Assembly (NCBI RefSeq): GCF_900094705.1
Contig: NZ_FMAR01000006.1
Coordinates: forward strand, 1 to 64,000
DNA: 64,000 nt
Direction of reading: 5' to 3'
From: Chitinophaga costaii
GTDB taxonomy: Bacteria; Bacteroidota; Bacteroidia; Chitinophagales; Chitinophagaceae
Shown here: in pieces, positions 27,109-36,216 of the stretch
Layout of the letters: each line of letters opens with the position of its first letter
Position numbering within the stretch: position 1 is the first letter of the stretch
Notes under the pieces: generated by a model
Seen by the model: only the letters and a program-made list of their open reading frames with translations
Told to the model about the DNA's origin: nothing
The model's database searches: none
Position numbers and translations under genes: made by a program

Positions 27109-28245
27109 TCAAAAAGCATAAACGGCGGCAAAAAGCAGGCTGGCCCCGGAGGTGGTGCTGGCCCCCGCCTTTTGCATGAAAATAGGCGCGGAGCTGTAAT
27201 CGTACCGGAATTCAGGAATAACAGTAAGGCCGCCCACTTTAAAATTGGCAGATAGGGTATTGGCAAACACATTGGCCCCCAGGACTGTCGTTACCCCTGA
27301 TTCAGGCACAAAAAAAGGATGCATTTTAACCCCATCTTTATCATTAAAATACTCACTGCGCAACGTGAGGCCCAGCCAGGGTTTGGGGTCCAGGTTCAGG
27401 TACACGGCGGCCCCCCACCAGGTGCTGCTGGCGGCGTACTTGCCATCATTGAGGGCGCGGGAAGTATTGGCGGTGGCATTAAAGCCAATGCCTACCAGAG
27501 TAGAAGCCTTTGTATTGATCACCAGATCATATTGGTGTACTTTGGTATCGGCCATATCGCGACCGCCAACATAGTTAAAAAAGCATTTAAAATGATCGCC
27601 TGCCACATAGCTGTACTGCGCCAGCAGGTTCTTATTATTTGATCCATCTTCCGGTACGCTGCGCACATCCGTTGGCTGGGAAACACCTATCATTAATCCG
27701 CTTTTGCCTACCGTGAAATCGGCCCGCACACCCGTATGGGAAAAGGGTCCGTTGGAAAACATATAGGACATGCTATAATTACGGTTAGCATTGGCATCCA
27801 ATACCTCATACCCCACATGAGTAGCCCAGGTACCGGCAGTGACCTTCACCCAGGCCGTAGGGGCATAACTGATGTATAGCTGTTTGATAGCCTGTACAAT
27901 GCCATTATCGTGATAGGCAAATTCCTGCTCCCGGGAACCAACCCCCAAGTCGGCCACCATATCCAGTTTGCTAGTCTTGTGTTCCAGCTTCACCGTGGCC
28001 ATTCCCAGGCGAAACTGGTCGTGAGAACTGGTAAAACTAGTCAGATCCGTATTCGTTTTATTAAAATCATAACGATAATATACATCCACCGATCCGGTTA
28101 CCAGGAGCGCCGGTGTGGGTGGAGGAGGCGGCGGCAGGGGTGGTGCCACGCTCGAAGCCTGGGCGGCACTGGTATCGGGGCCTTGTGCGCGTAAAAGACC
28201 TGGTAGCACTACGGTAAGGAAGAGTAAAGATATTTTAAGCATCAT
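27109..28245 (-). CDS. Outer-membrane beta-barrel porin (BBP2/OmpL-like)
   Basis: From ATG 28245 the product has about 378 residues: a signal peptide (MMLKISLLFLTVVLPGLLRAQ), a Ser/Ala/Pro linker with PPLPPPPPPTP, then alternating amphipathic strands (VTGSVDVYYRYDF, FRLGMATVKLEH, MVADLGVGSREQEF, VKVTAGTWATHVGYE, GVRADFTVGK, LLAQYSYVAGDHFKCFFNYVG, LTLRSEYFND) and a terminal aromatic residue in VYAF, the usual barrel assembly signal. The proline run after the signal and the whole pattern fit the putative beta-barrel porin-2 group. Substrate unknown. Upstream codons before 28245 are in frame but look non-coding. Confidence 0.82.
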   Translation of the reverse strand: MMLKISLLFLTVVLPGLLRAQGPDTSAAQASSVAPPLPPPPPPTPALLVTGSVDVYYRYDFNKTNTDLTSFTSSHDQFRLGMATVKLEHKTSKLDMVADLGVGSREQEFAYHDNGIVQAIKQLYISYAPTAWVKVTAGTWATHVGYEVLDANANRNYSMSYMFSNGPFSHTGVRADFTVGKSGLMIGVSQPTDVRSVPEDGSNNKNLLAQYSYVAGDHFKCFFNYVGGRDMADTKVHQYDLVINTKASTLVGIGFNATANTSRALNDGKYAASSTWWGAAVYLNLDPKPWLGLTLRSEYFNDKDGVKMHPFFVPESGVTTVLGANVFANTLSANFKVGGLTVIPEFRYDYSSAPIFMQKAGASTTSGASLLFAAVYAF

Positions 28246-29200
28246 GGTAGTTTTGTGAGTGGAATAAAGGTTGCACTTGCCCCTGTTCAGCGGCAATACA
28301 GCCGGAGAAAACCGGCTGCACAAATCGATGGATCAGTATTTTCCCGGGATAGATGATGGTAAATACATGCCCATCCCTGGCCGTTTTCCGGATAACGACG
28401 GATGGGAAATTATTTTACCTGCTTTAATGAAATCCGGCATGCCGCACAGCGCCGGTCCTTGCTTTCCGGCGGGTGTAAGCAGCTTTCTAAGGCCTTGCTG
28501 TGAAATCTTTCGCTTGCAATAATCAGTGCCTGCACAAAGGAACTCAGTATTCGTACCGCACCAATAACAACCCGGCTACCCTCGCAGTAGCTCCTGCGCA
28601 TAGCATGCTCTATACCCAGGTTACGTAAGTAATGAATGGGAAGTTTTGGATAATAAAACAACTGATCCTTTGCGGAAAGGAAAACAGTTACAAACTCAAT
28701 TAATAATTAAAATGTCGATAGATATTGCCCGAAAAAACGGCCACAAGTCCACTTTCCCAGGATGCTACACTTTGGTTGAACGGACGGCTGAACATTATAA
28801 TCTGCGCATTATAATCTAAACAGCAGCGCCACTACTATATTATTCCAGTTACGATGACCGGCTCCTCTCCACTTACGTAAGCACTAATGTGGCAAGGCCC
28901 AACATTAACTTACATTATAAATCCATACACGTGATTATTGCAATACTAAAGTATACAAAACAGCTATGTTTTTATAATATTGTGTTATATAAAATATATT
29001 TTAATATATTGAAATTCTTCGTTGCAATGGCTTATAATACACGAATACTTAAGTAGTTATAAACACTATTACGCAGTTACCATGTTTTTTAGCGGGTCGG
29101 AAAAATCGAATATTTTCAAAAAATCCTTGATTTAAAGAAGTTTATTCAAGGGTTTACGGGTGGGCTATTCGTTAGATATAGGAAGACCGGGGTTTAAGAT
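28246..29200. other. Long intergenic region without a convincing gene
   Basis: This is about 950 bases between the porin start and the 137-residue orphan. Two overlapping open frames of 83 codons (28271-28522 plus, TTG start; 28410-28661 minus) show no family features and no plausible composition. The right half (28900-29150) is very AT-rich, and the string CATTATAATCT occurs twice (28793-28818). It probably holds the porin promoter region and possibly an untranslated RNA or decayed gene. I see no known riboswitch or RNase P/tmRNA-like motif. Confidence 0.4.
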
Positions 29201-29614
29201 TTAGCAAGAAAAGGGCGGCTGCTGCCGGTTATTAGCCAGAAGCAGCTTGTTCAGCCCTGCGTCAAGTAGCTGGATACATTGTTCTTGTTGTGCAGCATCA
29301 TATGCCGCGCATATCGATAATAACTGGAATAGGCGCAGGCTTTTGTTGGTAAAAGGTTTAAAATCTTTATTACATAACTCCAGGGAAAAATGAAAACGTT
29401 CTTCCAGGTCTTCTTCAAACTCTCGCAGGCTCAGTGTTTCATCAATCGGGTAGTCTATTAAAACTTCTTCTTCAAAGCCTGCATCTTGCAGGGTATCCAA
29501 AGCATTGGCCAGCGCATAGCGGGCATACACCGCACAGTTGCAACGGAGCAGGCGCTGAAACTGCAGCTGCAACAGGGATATGGTCATTAATGGGTGTAGT
29601 TTGAGGATCTTCAT
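29201..29614 (-). CDS. Hypothetical protein, 137 residues
   Basis: I do not recognise this protein. It is mainly helical, with an acidic central part (LREFEEDLEERFHFSLELC) and leucine-rich helices either side. No signal peptide or membrane segment is seen. Three cysteines lie in the first third and after the centre and one at the end. It stands alone between the AT-rich gap and the LpxH-like gene, with 160 bases to the latter. Codon use looks like that of genuine genes in the window, which is the main support. Confidence 0.5.
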   Translation of the reverse strand: MKILKLHPLMTISLLQLQFQRLLRCNCAVYARYALANALDTLQDAGFEEEVLIDYPIDETLSLREFEEDLEERFHFSLELCNKDFKPFTNKSLRLFQLLSICAAYDAAQQEQCIQLLDAGLNKLLLANNRQQPPFSC

Positions 29615-29753
29615 GATAGCCTGACTTGATATTGTTTCATGTTACAAAACTCGCTTTGGAATGTAAACTGAATCTTAATTACTTGTTATAATATTGTGAA
29701 AACAACCCACCATCTTCAACGTATAATCCGCCACAGCCATATTATATCAAGTA

Positions 29754-29788
29754 AAAAGGGAAGCGCTGCCAAGCTTATAGCGTTTCCC
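29754..29788 (-). terminator. Terminator overlapping the end of the LpxH-like gene
   Basis: GGGAAGCGCT (29758-29767) and AGCGTTTCCC (29779-29788) form a 10-bp stem with one mismatch on the minus-strand transcript, followed there by TTTTTAC. It begins inside the last codons of the phosphoesterase gene. Confidence 0.55.
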
Positions 29789-30656
29789 GCGTATTTCCAT
29801 ATTTTAATCCCGTCACGGCGTTAAAAGATACCAGGCTGGCGTCCCAATCTAGCCCAGGCTCCTCCTCCTCTTGTGCATCGTCTTGCTGGCGCAACAAAGC
29901 CTGCCCAGCCAGGGTTTGAGGATGGGTATACAAAGACCATTGACCATTTACATATTCGAGTGCAGTAAGGCTTTCCACCCAATCGCCGGAGTTCAGGTAA
30001 GTCACCGTTTTACCCTGGTGGTGCATTTCTTTAATGAGGGGTTGATGAATATGCCCGCAGCACACCACGTCTATGCCTTTATCAATAGCGATACCGGCCA
30101 CCGTTTGTTCGAAATCGGATATAAATTTCACCGCCTGTTTTACGCCATGTTTAATTTTTTTGGAAAAGGACATTTTTTCCCGGCCCATTTTCTCCATCAG
30201 GTTATTGACTAAACGGTTCAGTATAATGAGGAAATCGTACCCCTTGCCTCCTAATTTAGCCAGCCATTTAGAATTTTTCATGGTAATGTCGTATACATCC
30301 CCATGGAAGAACCAGTGTTTTTTACCGTCTACATCCAGGATCAGCTTATTATCTATGGTAAAATTACTGAGGCCAAAGCCGGCAAATTTGCGCAGAGCCT
30401 CATCATGGTTACCTGTCAGGTAATACACTTGCGTACCTTTACCGATGAGCTTTAACAGCCGGCGAATTACCTTGGTGTGGGATTTGGGGAAGTAACGTTT
30501 GCTGAATTGCCAGATGTCAATAATATCTCCGTTGAGAATCAGTATCTTTGGATCCACACTATCTATATATTGCACCAGCTCTTTGGCATGGCAACCATAA
30601 ATTCCCAGGTGTACGTCTGAAATTACGGCGATGTCTAATGGGCGTTTTTCCGGCAT
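29775..30656 (-). CDS. UDP-2,3-diacylglucosamine diphosphatase-like metallophosphoesterase (LpxH-like)
   Basis: The 293-residue calcineurin-fold enzyme has all metal-binding motifs in order: SDVHLG (14-19), NGDIID, GNHDE, FHGDVYD and CCGHIHQP. The insert KNSKWLAKLGGKGYDFLIILNRLVN matches LpxH/LpxG-like enzymes of Bacteroidota, which cleave the pyrophosphate of UDP-diacylglucosamine in lipid A synthesis at the inner face of the membrane. The C-terminal 35 residues are an acidic extension (AQEEEEPGLDWD) not needed for catalysis. The LpxH role is likely but not certain, as this phylum has several paralogues. Confidence 0.8.
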   Translation of the reverse strand: MPEKRPLDIAVISDVHLGIYGCHAKELVQYIDSVDPKILILNGDIIDIWQFSKRYFPKSHTKVIRRLLKLIGKGTQVYYLTGNHDEALRKFAGFGLSNFTIDNKLILDVDGKKHWFFHGDVYDITMKNSKWLAKLGGKGYDFLIILNRLVNNLMEKMGREKMSFSKKIKHGVKQAVKFISDFEQTVAGIAIDKGIDVVCCGHIHQPLIKEMHHQGKTVTYLNSGDWVESLTALEYVNGQWSLYTHPQTLAGQALLRQQDDAQEEEEPGLDWDASLVSFNAVTGLKYGNTRETL

Positions 30657-30814
30657 TTTACTTTACTAACTAAGTATAAACCAGGCGGCTGGTTCGGTTG
30701 TTATGATTAATTATTTACATGCAAAAGTCCTGTACGCATATTACTTTCCTATTAACTGTAGGTTAAGGAATTATTAATTCAGCAATTTTCCTGGCTTCAT
30801 TGGCCATGTCTGGC

Positions 30815-30822
30815 TATTTTTG
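30815..30822 (+). promoter_or_regulatory. -7 box of the phosphate transport operon
   Basis: TATTTTTG fits TAnnTTTG exactly and ends 21 bases before the DUF47 gene, the same distance seen at serS and gldB in this window. No clear -33 TTTG is visible. Confidence 0.5.
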
Positions 30823-30843
30823 CCGCAAATTCAAATCAGATTT

Positions 30844-31497
30844 ATGGGAGGCTTTAACTCTTTTGTGAAATTATTTGTACCGAAAGACCGGGTTTTTTAC
30901 TCTTTGTTTGAAGACGTAGCGGCCACCTTGGTAGAAATGGCGACGGTACTGGTAGAACTGGTAGAAACGAAAGACATTTCTATCCGGAAGGACAAAGCGA
31001 ACCTCATAGAGCGGCTGGAACACAAAAACGACGACCTTACCCACCGCATCCTGGTGGAACTGAGCCAGAATTTTATTACCCCCTTCGACCGGGAAGACAT
31101 TCATTACCTGGCCTCTACCCTGGACGACGTAGCCGATTACATCCATGGTTCTTCCAAAAGAATTGATCTTTATAAAGTTTATGACCTCAACGAACACATC
31201 CGCAAACTGGCAGACCTCATCTACCAAGGCTGTGTAGAGCTATCCCGTGCCATTCCGGAACTGCGCAACATGCAGAATATGCGCGTAATTACCGAAGCCT
31301 GTGTGAAGATCAATAGTTTAGAAAACCATGCAGACGATATTTACGACCGTGCCATCGCAGACCTTTTTGATGAACATTCCAATAATGCAGGCGAGCTGAT
31401 TAAAATGCGGGAAATCTATCAGGCCCTGGAATTGGCCACAGATAAGTGTGAAGACTGCGCCAACGTGATCGAGACTATAATTATTAAATACGCCTAA
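30844..31497 (+). CDS. DUF47 family (PhoU-like) accessory protein of a Pit phosphate transporter
   Basis: From ATG 30844 the product has 217 residues and is all-helical, with the DUF47/PhoU-like pattern: E-x-x-x-D metal-binding helices LIERLEHKNDDLTHRIL, FDREDIHYLASTLDDVADYI and INSLENHADDIYDRAI, ending EIYQALELATDKCEDCANVIETIIIKYA. Proteins of this family sit next to Pit transporters and are thought to regulate them. It lies 44 bases upstream of the Pit gene, so an operon is clear. A TTG 8 codons upstream is in frame but overlaps the -7 box, which settles the start. Confidence 0.92.
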   Translation: MGGFNSFVKLFVPKDRVFYSLFEDVAATLVEMATVLVELVETKDISIRKDKANLIERLEHKNDDLTHRILVELSQNFITPFDREDIHYLASTLDDVADYIHGSSKRIDLYKVYDLNEHIRKLADLIYQGCVELSRAIPELRNMQNMRVITEACVKINSLENHADDIYDRAIADLFDEHSNNAGELIKMREIYQALELATDKCEDCANVIETIIIKYA

Positions 31498-31541
31498 CCC
31501 TCACCTTTGCAGGCTGCATTCTTCTATATAACCATTTGCAC

Positions 31542-32546
31542 ATGGCGCTTTTAGTCATCATATTCGTACTGGCTTTTGCTTTTGATTTTATTAACGGCTT
31601 CCACGATGCGGCCAATTCCATAGCCACCATCGTGTCTACCAAGGTACTTACTCCGTTTCAGGCAGTTATCTGGGCTGCCATCTTCAACTTTGCGGCTTTT
31701 TTCCTGGCAAAATATGTTTATGGCGAATTTAAGGTAGGCAATACCATCGCCAACTCTATTTTTGAACAATACATTACCCTTAAGGTAATTCTCTGCGGGC
31801 TCATTGCAGCTATCATCTGGAACCTGTTCACCTGGTGGTACGGCATTCCCTCCAGTTCTTCGCACACCCTTATCGGGGGCTTCATTGGAGCAGCAGTGTT
31901 GAACGCTGGCGGCGATTTTCACGTGATCAATTATGCAAAGGTGCTGCCTACTATTTACTTTATTGTGCTGGCACCGCTCATTGGTATGGCCATATCGTTC
32001 GTCACCACCATCCTGATCCTGAATATATGCCGCAGGGCCAACCCCTTCCGCGCTGAAAACTGGTTCAAGCGGTTGCAACTGGTATCTTCCGCCGCCCTTA
32101 GCCTTGGACACGGCAGTAACGACGCCCAGAAAGTAATGGGTATTCTGGCAGTATCCCTGGTATCTACCGGCCACCTGGACAATATCAAGAATGTACCGGA
32201 CTGGGTGCCGCTATGCTGCTTTACCGCCATTGCTGCGGGTACCATGAGCGGTGGGTGGAAGATTGTAAAGACCATGGGGACCCGTATTACCAAGGTTACG
32301 CCCCTGGAAGGTGTGAGTGCGGAAACGGCGGGCGCATTGACTCTATTTCTGACCGAACGCCTGGGCATACCGGTTAGTACTACCCATACCCTTACCGGTT
32401 CCATTATTGGTGTGGGAGCCGTAAAACGCCTGAGCGCTGTGCGTTGGGGTGTAACCGTAAGCCTGCTCTGGGCCTGGATACTGACCATCCCCATCAGCGC
32501 CATGCTGGCCGCATGCATTATGTTCCTCGTTAAAATGTTTGCTTAA
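31542..32546 (+). CDS. Low-affinity inorganic phosphate transporter (PiT family)
   Basis: From ATG 31542 the product has 334 residues and about 10 membrane helices, with the two inverted PiT signature repeats: GFHDAANSIATIVSTKVLTP near the N-terminus and GHGSNDAQKVMGI in the second half, plus GIPSSSSHTLIGG and GIPVSTTHTLTGS. PiT proteins import metal-phosphate complexes with protons or sodium through the inner membrane. It is the second gene of an operon with the DUF47 accessory gene, followed by a long perfect hairpin. Confidence 0.95.
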   Translation: MALLVIIFVLAFAFDFINGFHDAANSIATIVSTKVLTPFQAVIWAAIFNFAAFFLAKYVYGEFKVGNTIANSIFEQYITLKVILCGLIAAIIWNLFTWWYGIPSSSSHTLIGGFIGAAVLNAGGDFHVINYAKVLPTIYFIVLAPLIGMAISFVTTILILNICRRANPFRAENWFKRLQLVSSAALSLGHGSNDAQKVMGILAVSLVSTGHLDNIKNVPDWVPLCCFTAIAAGTMSGGWKIVKTMGTRITKVTPLEGVSAETAGALTLFLTERLGIPVSTTHTLTGSIIGVGAVKRLSAVRWGVTVSLLWAWILTIPISAMLAACIMFLVKMFA

Positions 32547-32550
32547 AATA

Positions 32551-32612
32551 TACCCTGCAAAATAAAAAGAGGGCAAACCAGTTGGTGTGCCCTCTTTTTA
32601 TTTTGCAGGGTA
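32551..32612. terminator. 25-bp perfect inverted repeat, terminator of the phosphate operon
   Basis: The arms 32551-32575 and 32588-32612 are perfect reverse complements (TACCCTGCAAAATAAAAAGA, then GGGCA; and its mirror) around a 12-base loop. The core GAGGGCA/TGCCCTC plus T run is a standard terminator, and the symmetry extends 13 bp beyond it on both sides. Confidence 0.8.
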
Positions 32613-32631
32613 CGCAACCGCATGTGTGGTG

Positions 32632-32658
32632 TTTTTCATTTAAATAAAGTTATTTTTG
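32632..32658 (+). promoter_or_regulatory. Putative promoter of rfbA-galE
   Basis: TATTTTTG at 32651-32658 matches the -7 box, and a T-rich TTTTTC at 32632-32637 stands about where a -33 box would. The transcript would have a leader of about 100 bases before rfbA. Confidence 0.45.
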
Positions 32659-32766
32659 TCAGCCATTAAGTCCGTCAAAGTGCAGCTAGACCTACCAAAC
32701 ACCAGGAAACTTCCGGACTTATTTTAACGACTAAAAATCCTTCAACAGAAGCTTATTAACAATCGC

Positions 32767-33636
32767 ATGAAAGGTATTATTCTAGCCGGCGGCTCCGGCA
32801 CACGCTTACATCCCATTACATACGCCATCAGCAAGCAGATCATGCCAGTGTACGACAAACCCATGATCTATTACCCTTTGTCTACCCTCCTGCTGGCCGG
32901 CATCCGCGATATCCTGATTATTTCTACCCCGCACGACCTACCGGCTTTCCGCCGCCTTTTCGGCGACGGTAGTCAATTGGGTCTGCACCTGTCTTATGTA
33001 GAACAGCCCATCCCCAATGGGCTGGCGCAGGCTTTTGTGCTGGGCGAAGAGTTTATCGGCACAGATCCCGTAGCCCTGGTGCTGGGTGATAACATATTTT
33101 ACGGCGCAGGCCTGGGTACCCAGCTACAAAAAAACACAGCGCCCGAAGGTGGCATCGTGTACGCCTATCACGTGAGTGATCCGGAACGTTACGGGGTGGT
33201 GGAATTTGATGAAAACATGCAGGCCAGGTCTATAGAAGAAAAACCGCTACAGCCTAAATCCAACTATGCTGTGCCTGGTCTTTATTTTTACGATAATGAA
33301 GTGGTAGCAATTGCCAAAGCGCTTGCTCCAAGCCCCCGGGGCGAATACGAGATTACCGATGTGAACCGCGAATACCTGAAACGGGGCAAACTGAAAGTTT
33401 CCATCCTGCCCCGTGGCACCGCCTGGCTAGACACTGGCACCTTCGATTCGCTCATGCAGGCCTCCCAGTTCGTGCAGGTTATTGAACAGCGGCAGGGCAT
33501 TAAAGTGGCCTGTATTGAAGAAATTGCTTACCGCCAAGGCTTTATCGACAAGGCACAATTGGAAGTGCTTGCCAAGCCGCTCCTGAAAAGCGGGTACGGC
33601 GCTTACCTCCAGGACGTACTGGAAGGTAATATCTGA
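32767..33636 (+). CDS. rfbA: Glucose-1-phosphate thymidylyltransferase (RmlA)
   Basis: The 289-residue product has the nucleotidyltransferase signature [11 protein letters not shown], the metal site [40 protein letters not shown] and [14 protein letters not shown], at typical RmlA length. It makes dTDP-glucose, the first step to dTDP-L-rhamnose and other deoxysugars of surface polysaccharides. No rmlB/C/D follows; the next gene is galE, 34 bases downstream, so this is a two-gene nucleotide-sugar unit. Confidence 0.95.
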   Translation: MKGIILAGGSGTRLHPITYAISKQIMPVYDKPMIYYPLSTLLLAGIRDILIISTPHDLPAFRRLFGDGSQLGLHLSYVEQPIPNGLAQAFVLGEEFIGTDPVALVLGDNIFYGAGLGTQLQKNTAPEGGIVYAYHVSDPERYGVVEFDENMQARSIEEKPLQPKSNYAVPGLYFYDNEVVAIAKALAPSPRGEYEITDVNREYLKRGKLKVSILPRGTAWLDTGTFDSLMQASQFVQVIEQRQGIKVACIEEIAYRQGFIDKAQLEVLAKPLLKSGYGAYLQDVLEGNI

Positions 33637-33670
33637 TCGCACTGTTTTAACTTTTTAAATACAACTTACA

Positions 33671-34699
33671 ATGAAGGTCTTAGTTACGGGGGGCTGTGGT
33701 TACATAGGCTCGCACACGATTGTAGATTTGATCAATAATGGCTTTGACGTAGTTTCTGTAGACAGTAACATCCGCAGCTCCGCTCAACTGCTGGATGGCG
33801 TAGAACGTATTACCGGCAAAAAAATTCACAATTACAAAGTGGACCTTTGCAACCTGGAAGATACCAATGCAGTATTCCATGAAAACCGCGACATCATTGG
33901 CGTTATCCACTTCGCGGCCCTGAAAACCGTCCCTGAATCTGTAACGAACCCTTTATTATATTTCCAGAATAACCTGGACTCCCTCATCAACGTGCTAAAA
34001 TGTGTGAAGGAATACAACATACCTAACTTTGTATTTTCCTCCTCCTGCTCCGTGTATGGCAATGCCACGGAACTGCCGGTGGTGGAAAGCACCCCGCTGC
34101 GCGAGGCCCAAAGCCCCTACGCCCGCACCAAACAAATGGGGGAACAAATTATCCAGGATTATAGCAAAATACACGATACCCAAAGCATACTGCTGCGCTA
34201 TTTTAACCCGGTAGGCGCCCACCCTTCCGGCCTGATCGGCGAACTGCCCCTGGGTAAGCCCGACAACCTGGTGCCGGTAATCACCCAAACGGCCATCGGC
34301 AAAATTCCGAAAATGGTGGTGATGGGCCACGATTACGACACCCGCGATGGCAGCTGCGTGCGCGACTATATTCACGTCATGGATATTGCCAATGCCCACA
34401 CCAAAGCCCTTCAATACCTGATCGATAAGAAAAATAAAACAAACTGCGAGGTCTTTAACCTTGGTACCGGCAACGGAGTAACTGTACTGGAGGCTATCAA
34501 GGCTTTTGAGAAAGTATCCGGCGTGAAACTTAACTACGAACTGGGCCCCCGCCGCCCCGGAGACGTGGTAGCCATCTATGCCAACAATAGCCACGCCCGC
34601 GCAGAACTGGGCTGGACACCGGCCATCGGCATCGATGAAATGATGCGCACCGCCTGGCAGTGGGAGCTAAACCTCCGCGATAAAGTAAGAGCCAATTAA
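33671..34699 (+). CDS. galE: UDP-glucose 4-epimerase (GalE)
   Basis: The 342-residue extended short-chain dehydrogenase has the NAD-binding GGCGYIGSH at the N-terminus, catalytic SSSCSVYG and YARTK (Y-x-x-x-K), RYFNPVGAHPSG and YIHVMDIANAH typical of GalE. It interconverts UDP-glucose and UDP-galactose in the cytoplasm, feeding glycan synthesis along with rfbA, with which it forms an operon. Confidence 0.94.
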   Translation: MKVLVTGGCGYIGSHTIVDLINNGFDVVSVDSNIRSSAQLLDGVERITGKKIHNYKVDLCNLEDTNAVFHENRDIIGVIHFAALKTVPESVTNPLLYFQNNLDSLINVLKCVKEYNIPNFVFSSSCSVYGNATELPVVESTPLREAQSPYARTKQMGEQIIQDYSKIHDTQSILLRYFNPVGAHPSGLIGELPLGKPDNLVPVITQTAIGKIPKMVVMGHDYDTRDGSCVRDYIHVMDIANAHTKALQYLIDKKNKTNCEVFNLGTGNGVTVLEAIKAFEKVSGVKLNYELGPRRPGDVVAIYANNSHARAELGWTPAIGIDEMMRTAWQWELNLRDKVRAN

Positions 34700-34850
34700 C
34701 ACCCATCAAAGGCCCATAGGACGGAAATTTAGCGTTTGGAAGGATTAAACTTAGTTGTATTAATACGGTCTTAATACCGGCACTTTGAAGAGCAAGTACT
34801 GTCTGTCCGACAAAAGATAGCGTCTTGGCTGTTCACCATTTAACCGAAAC

Positions 34851-35414
34851 ATGGCCGTAACATCCGATGATAAAGAACTTTTAGCGCTTTACCGGCAGCC
34901 TGCCACCAAAGAAAAGGGATTCACGCGCATCATCGAAAAATACCAGGAAAAATTATACTGGCATATCCGCCGGCTGGTATTAGATCATGAAGATGCAAAT
35001 GATGTCTTGCAGAATATGCTGATAAAAGTTTGGAAGAACCTGGAAGGTTTCCGGGAAGATTCCCAGTTATATACCTGGCTCTATAAAATTGCTACCAACG
35101 AAAGCCTAACTTTCCTGGAGCAACAAAAGCGCCGTGGCAATTCGGTTTCTTTATCCGATGTGGAAACGGGCCTGAGCAATAAACTGAAAGCCGACAGCCA
35201 GTTCGATGCCAATAAGCTGGAATGGAAACTACAAAATGCCATCCTGGCCTTACCGGAAAAACAGCGCATCGTTTTTAACCTGCGGTATTACGATGAGATG
35301 CCTTACGAAGAAATGAGCCGGGTGCTAGATACCTCGGAAGGCGCCTTAAAAGCATCGTACCACCACGCAGTCAAAAAGATCGAAGAGTCTATAAAAAAAA
35401 GTGCAGCGGAATAA
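34851..35414 (+). CDS. ECF-type RNA polymerase sigma factor
   Basis: The 187-residue sigma-70 family factor has a region 2 around residues 20-90 (FTRIIEKYQEKLYWHIRRLV, DANDVLQNMLIKVWKNL, YTWLYKIATNESLTFL) and region 4 at about 120-180 (LPEKQRIVFNLRYYDEMPYEEMSRVL, ALKASYHHAVKKIEE). It is the first gene of a three-gene unit with a membrane anti-sigma-like protein and a Spy-like periplasmic protein, a layout that suggests an envelope-stress circuit. I see no obvious ECF autoregulated promoter by eye. Confidence 0.92.
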   Translation: MAVTSDDKELLALYRQPATKEKGFTRIIEKYQEKLYWHIRRLVLDHEDANDVLQNMLIKVWKNLEGFREDSQLYTWLYKIATNESLTFLEQQKRRGNSVSLSDVETGLSNKLKADSQFDANKLEWKLQNAILALPEKQRIVFNLRYYDEMPYEEMSRVLDTSEGALKASYHHAVKKIEESIKKSAAE

Positions 35415-35456
35415 AACCAATAACAATTTTTGCAGGGCAATACCTGTAGTGATATC

Positions 35457-36197
35457 ATGAAAAAGGGGCAAGCAATAGCAGCAGAGTGGAAGCACATAGC
35501 GCCAGGTCTTCATCTACCGGATGAAGCGCCTTTTAGCGTACCGGAAGGATATTTTACTGCATTACCAGAGCAGGTGATGCAGCGTATCCGGCATGCAGAA
35601 AATGATGAAGTGGAAACTATCCTTAATGGTTTACCAAAAGTAAACCCGCTGTCGCAGCCCGCCCCTGCTTACTTTAACCAACTGAGCGCCCAGGTGTTGC
35701 AACGCATTCACCAGGAAAATGCCGGAGATGCTTTGGAAGAGGCCCGCGAGGTAGACCGGATCTTAACGGGATTACCCAAAAACAATCCTTTCACCCCTGC
35801 GCCACCCACTTATTTTGCGCAGCTGGGCAGTCAGGTAATGGAGCATATCCGACAGGCTGAAGGCCCCGGCAAGATAGTTGTCTTGCCGGCGCGCAAGTCC
35901 TGGATCAAATGGGCAGTGGCAGCATGTTCTATTGGCGTACTGGCTACCGTAGGCACCTTTTTGCTCCGGAACAACACTATTTCCCTGGATACGCAACTCA
36001 GCAAGATCAGCGACCAGGAACTGGTAGATTATTTACAAACACATACCGACGAATTTGATAATGACGCCATCTACGCCAACGTGGCTACTACTACCCCTGC
36101 TACTGGTAAAGAGGCTGCGCATGCGCTGCAGATAGAAGACATATCGACCGACGATTTAAATCAATATATTGAATCAACGAAAACGAACGGCCTGTAG
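35457..36197 (+). CDS. Anti-sigma-factor-like membrane protein with three internal repeats
   Basis: From ATG 35457 the product has 246 residues. The cytoplasmic part carries three copies of a motif of about 20 residues, at 25-44 (PFSVPEGYFTALPEQVMQRI), 63-84 and 110-131, with the shared core P-x-x-YF-x-x-L-x-x-QV-x-x-xI. One membrane segment follows at 149-170, then a periplasmic tail of about 75 residues. Position right after an ECF sigma gene (42 bases) and single-span topology suggest it holds the sigma factor at the membrane, but no classic zinc anti-sigma motif (HxxxCxxC) is present. The role is inferred. Confidence 0.65.
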   Translation: MKKGQAIAAEWKHIAPGLHLPDEAPFSVPEGYFTALPEQVMQRIRHAENDEVETILNGLPKVNPLSQPAPAYFNQLSAQVLQRIHQENAGDALEEAREVDRILTGLPKNNPFTPAPPTYFAQLGSQVMEHIRQAEGPGKIVVLPARKSWIKWAVAACSIGVLATVGTFLLRNNTISLDTQLSKISDQELVDYLQTHTDEFDNDAIYANVATTTPATGKEAAHALQIEDISTDDLNQYIESTKTNGL

Positions 36198-36216
36198 CCG
36201 TTTGCTGAATCGAGAC

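Noticed and set aside
28271-28522. 83-codon plus-strand frame before the porin gene
   Set aside because: TTG start, no recognisable features, overlaps another equally weak frame on the opposite strand.
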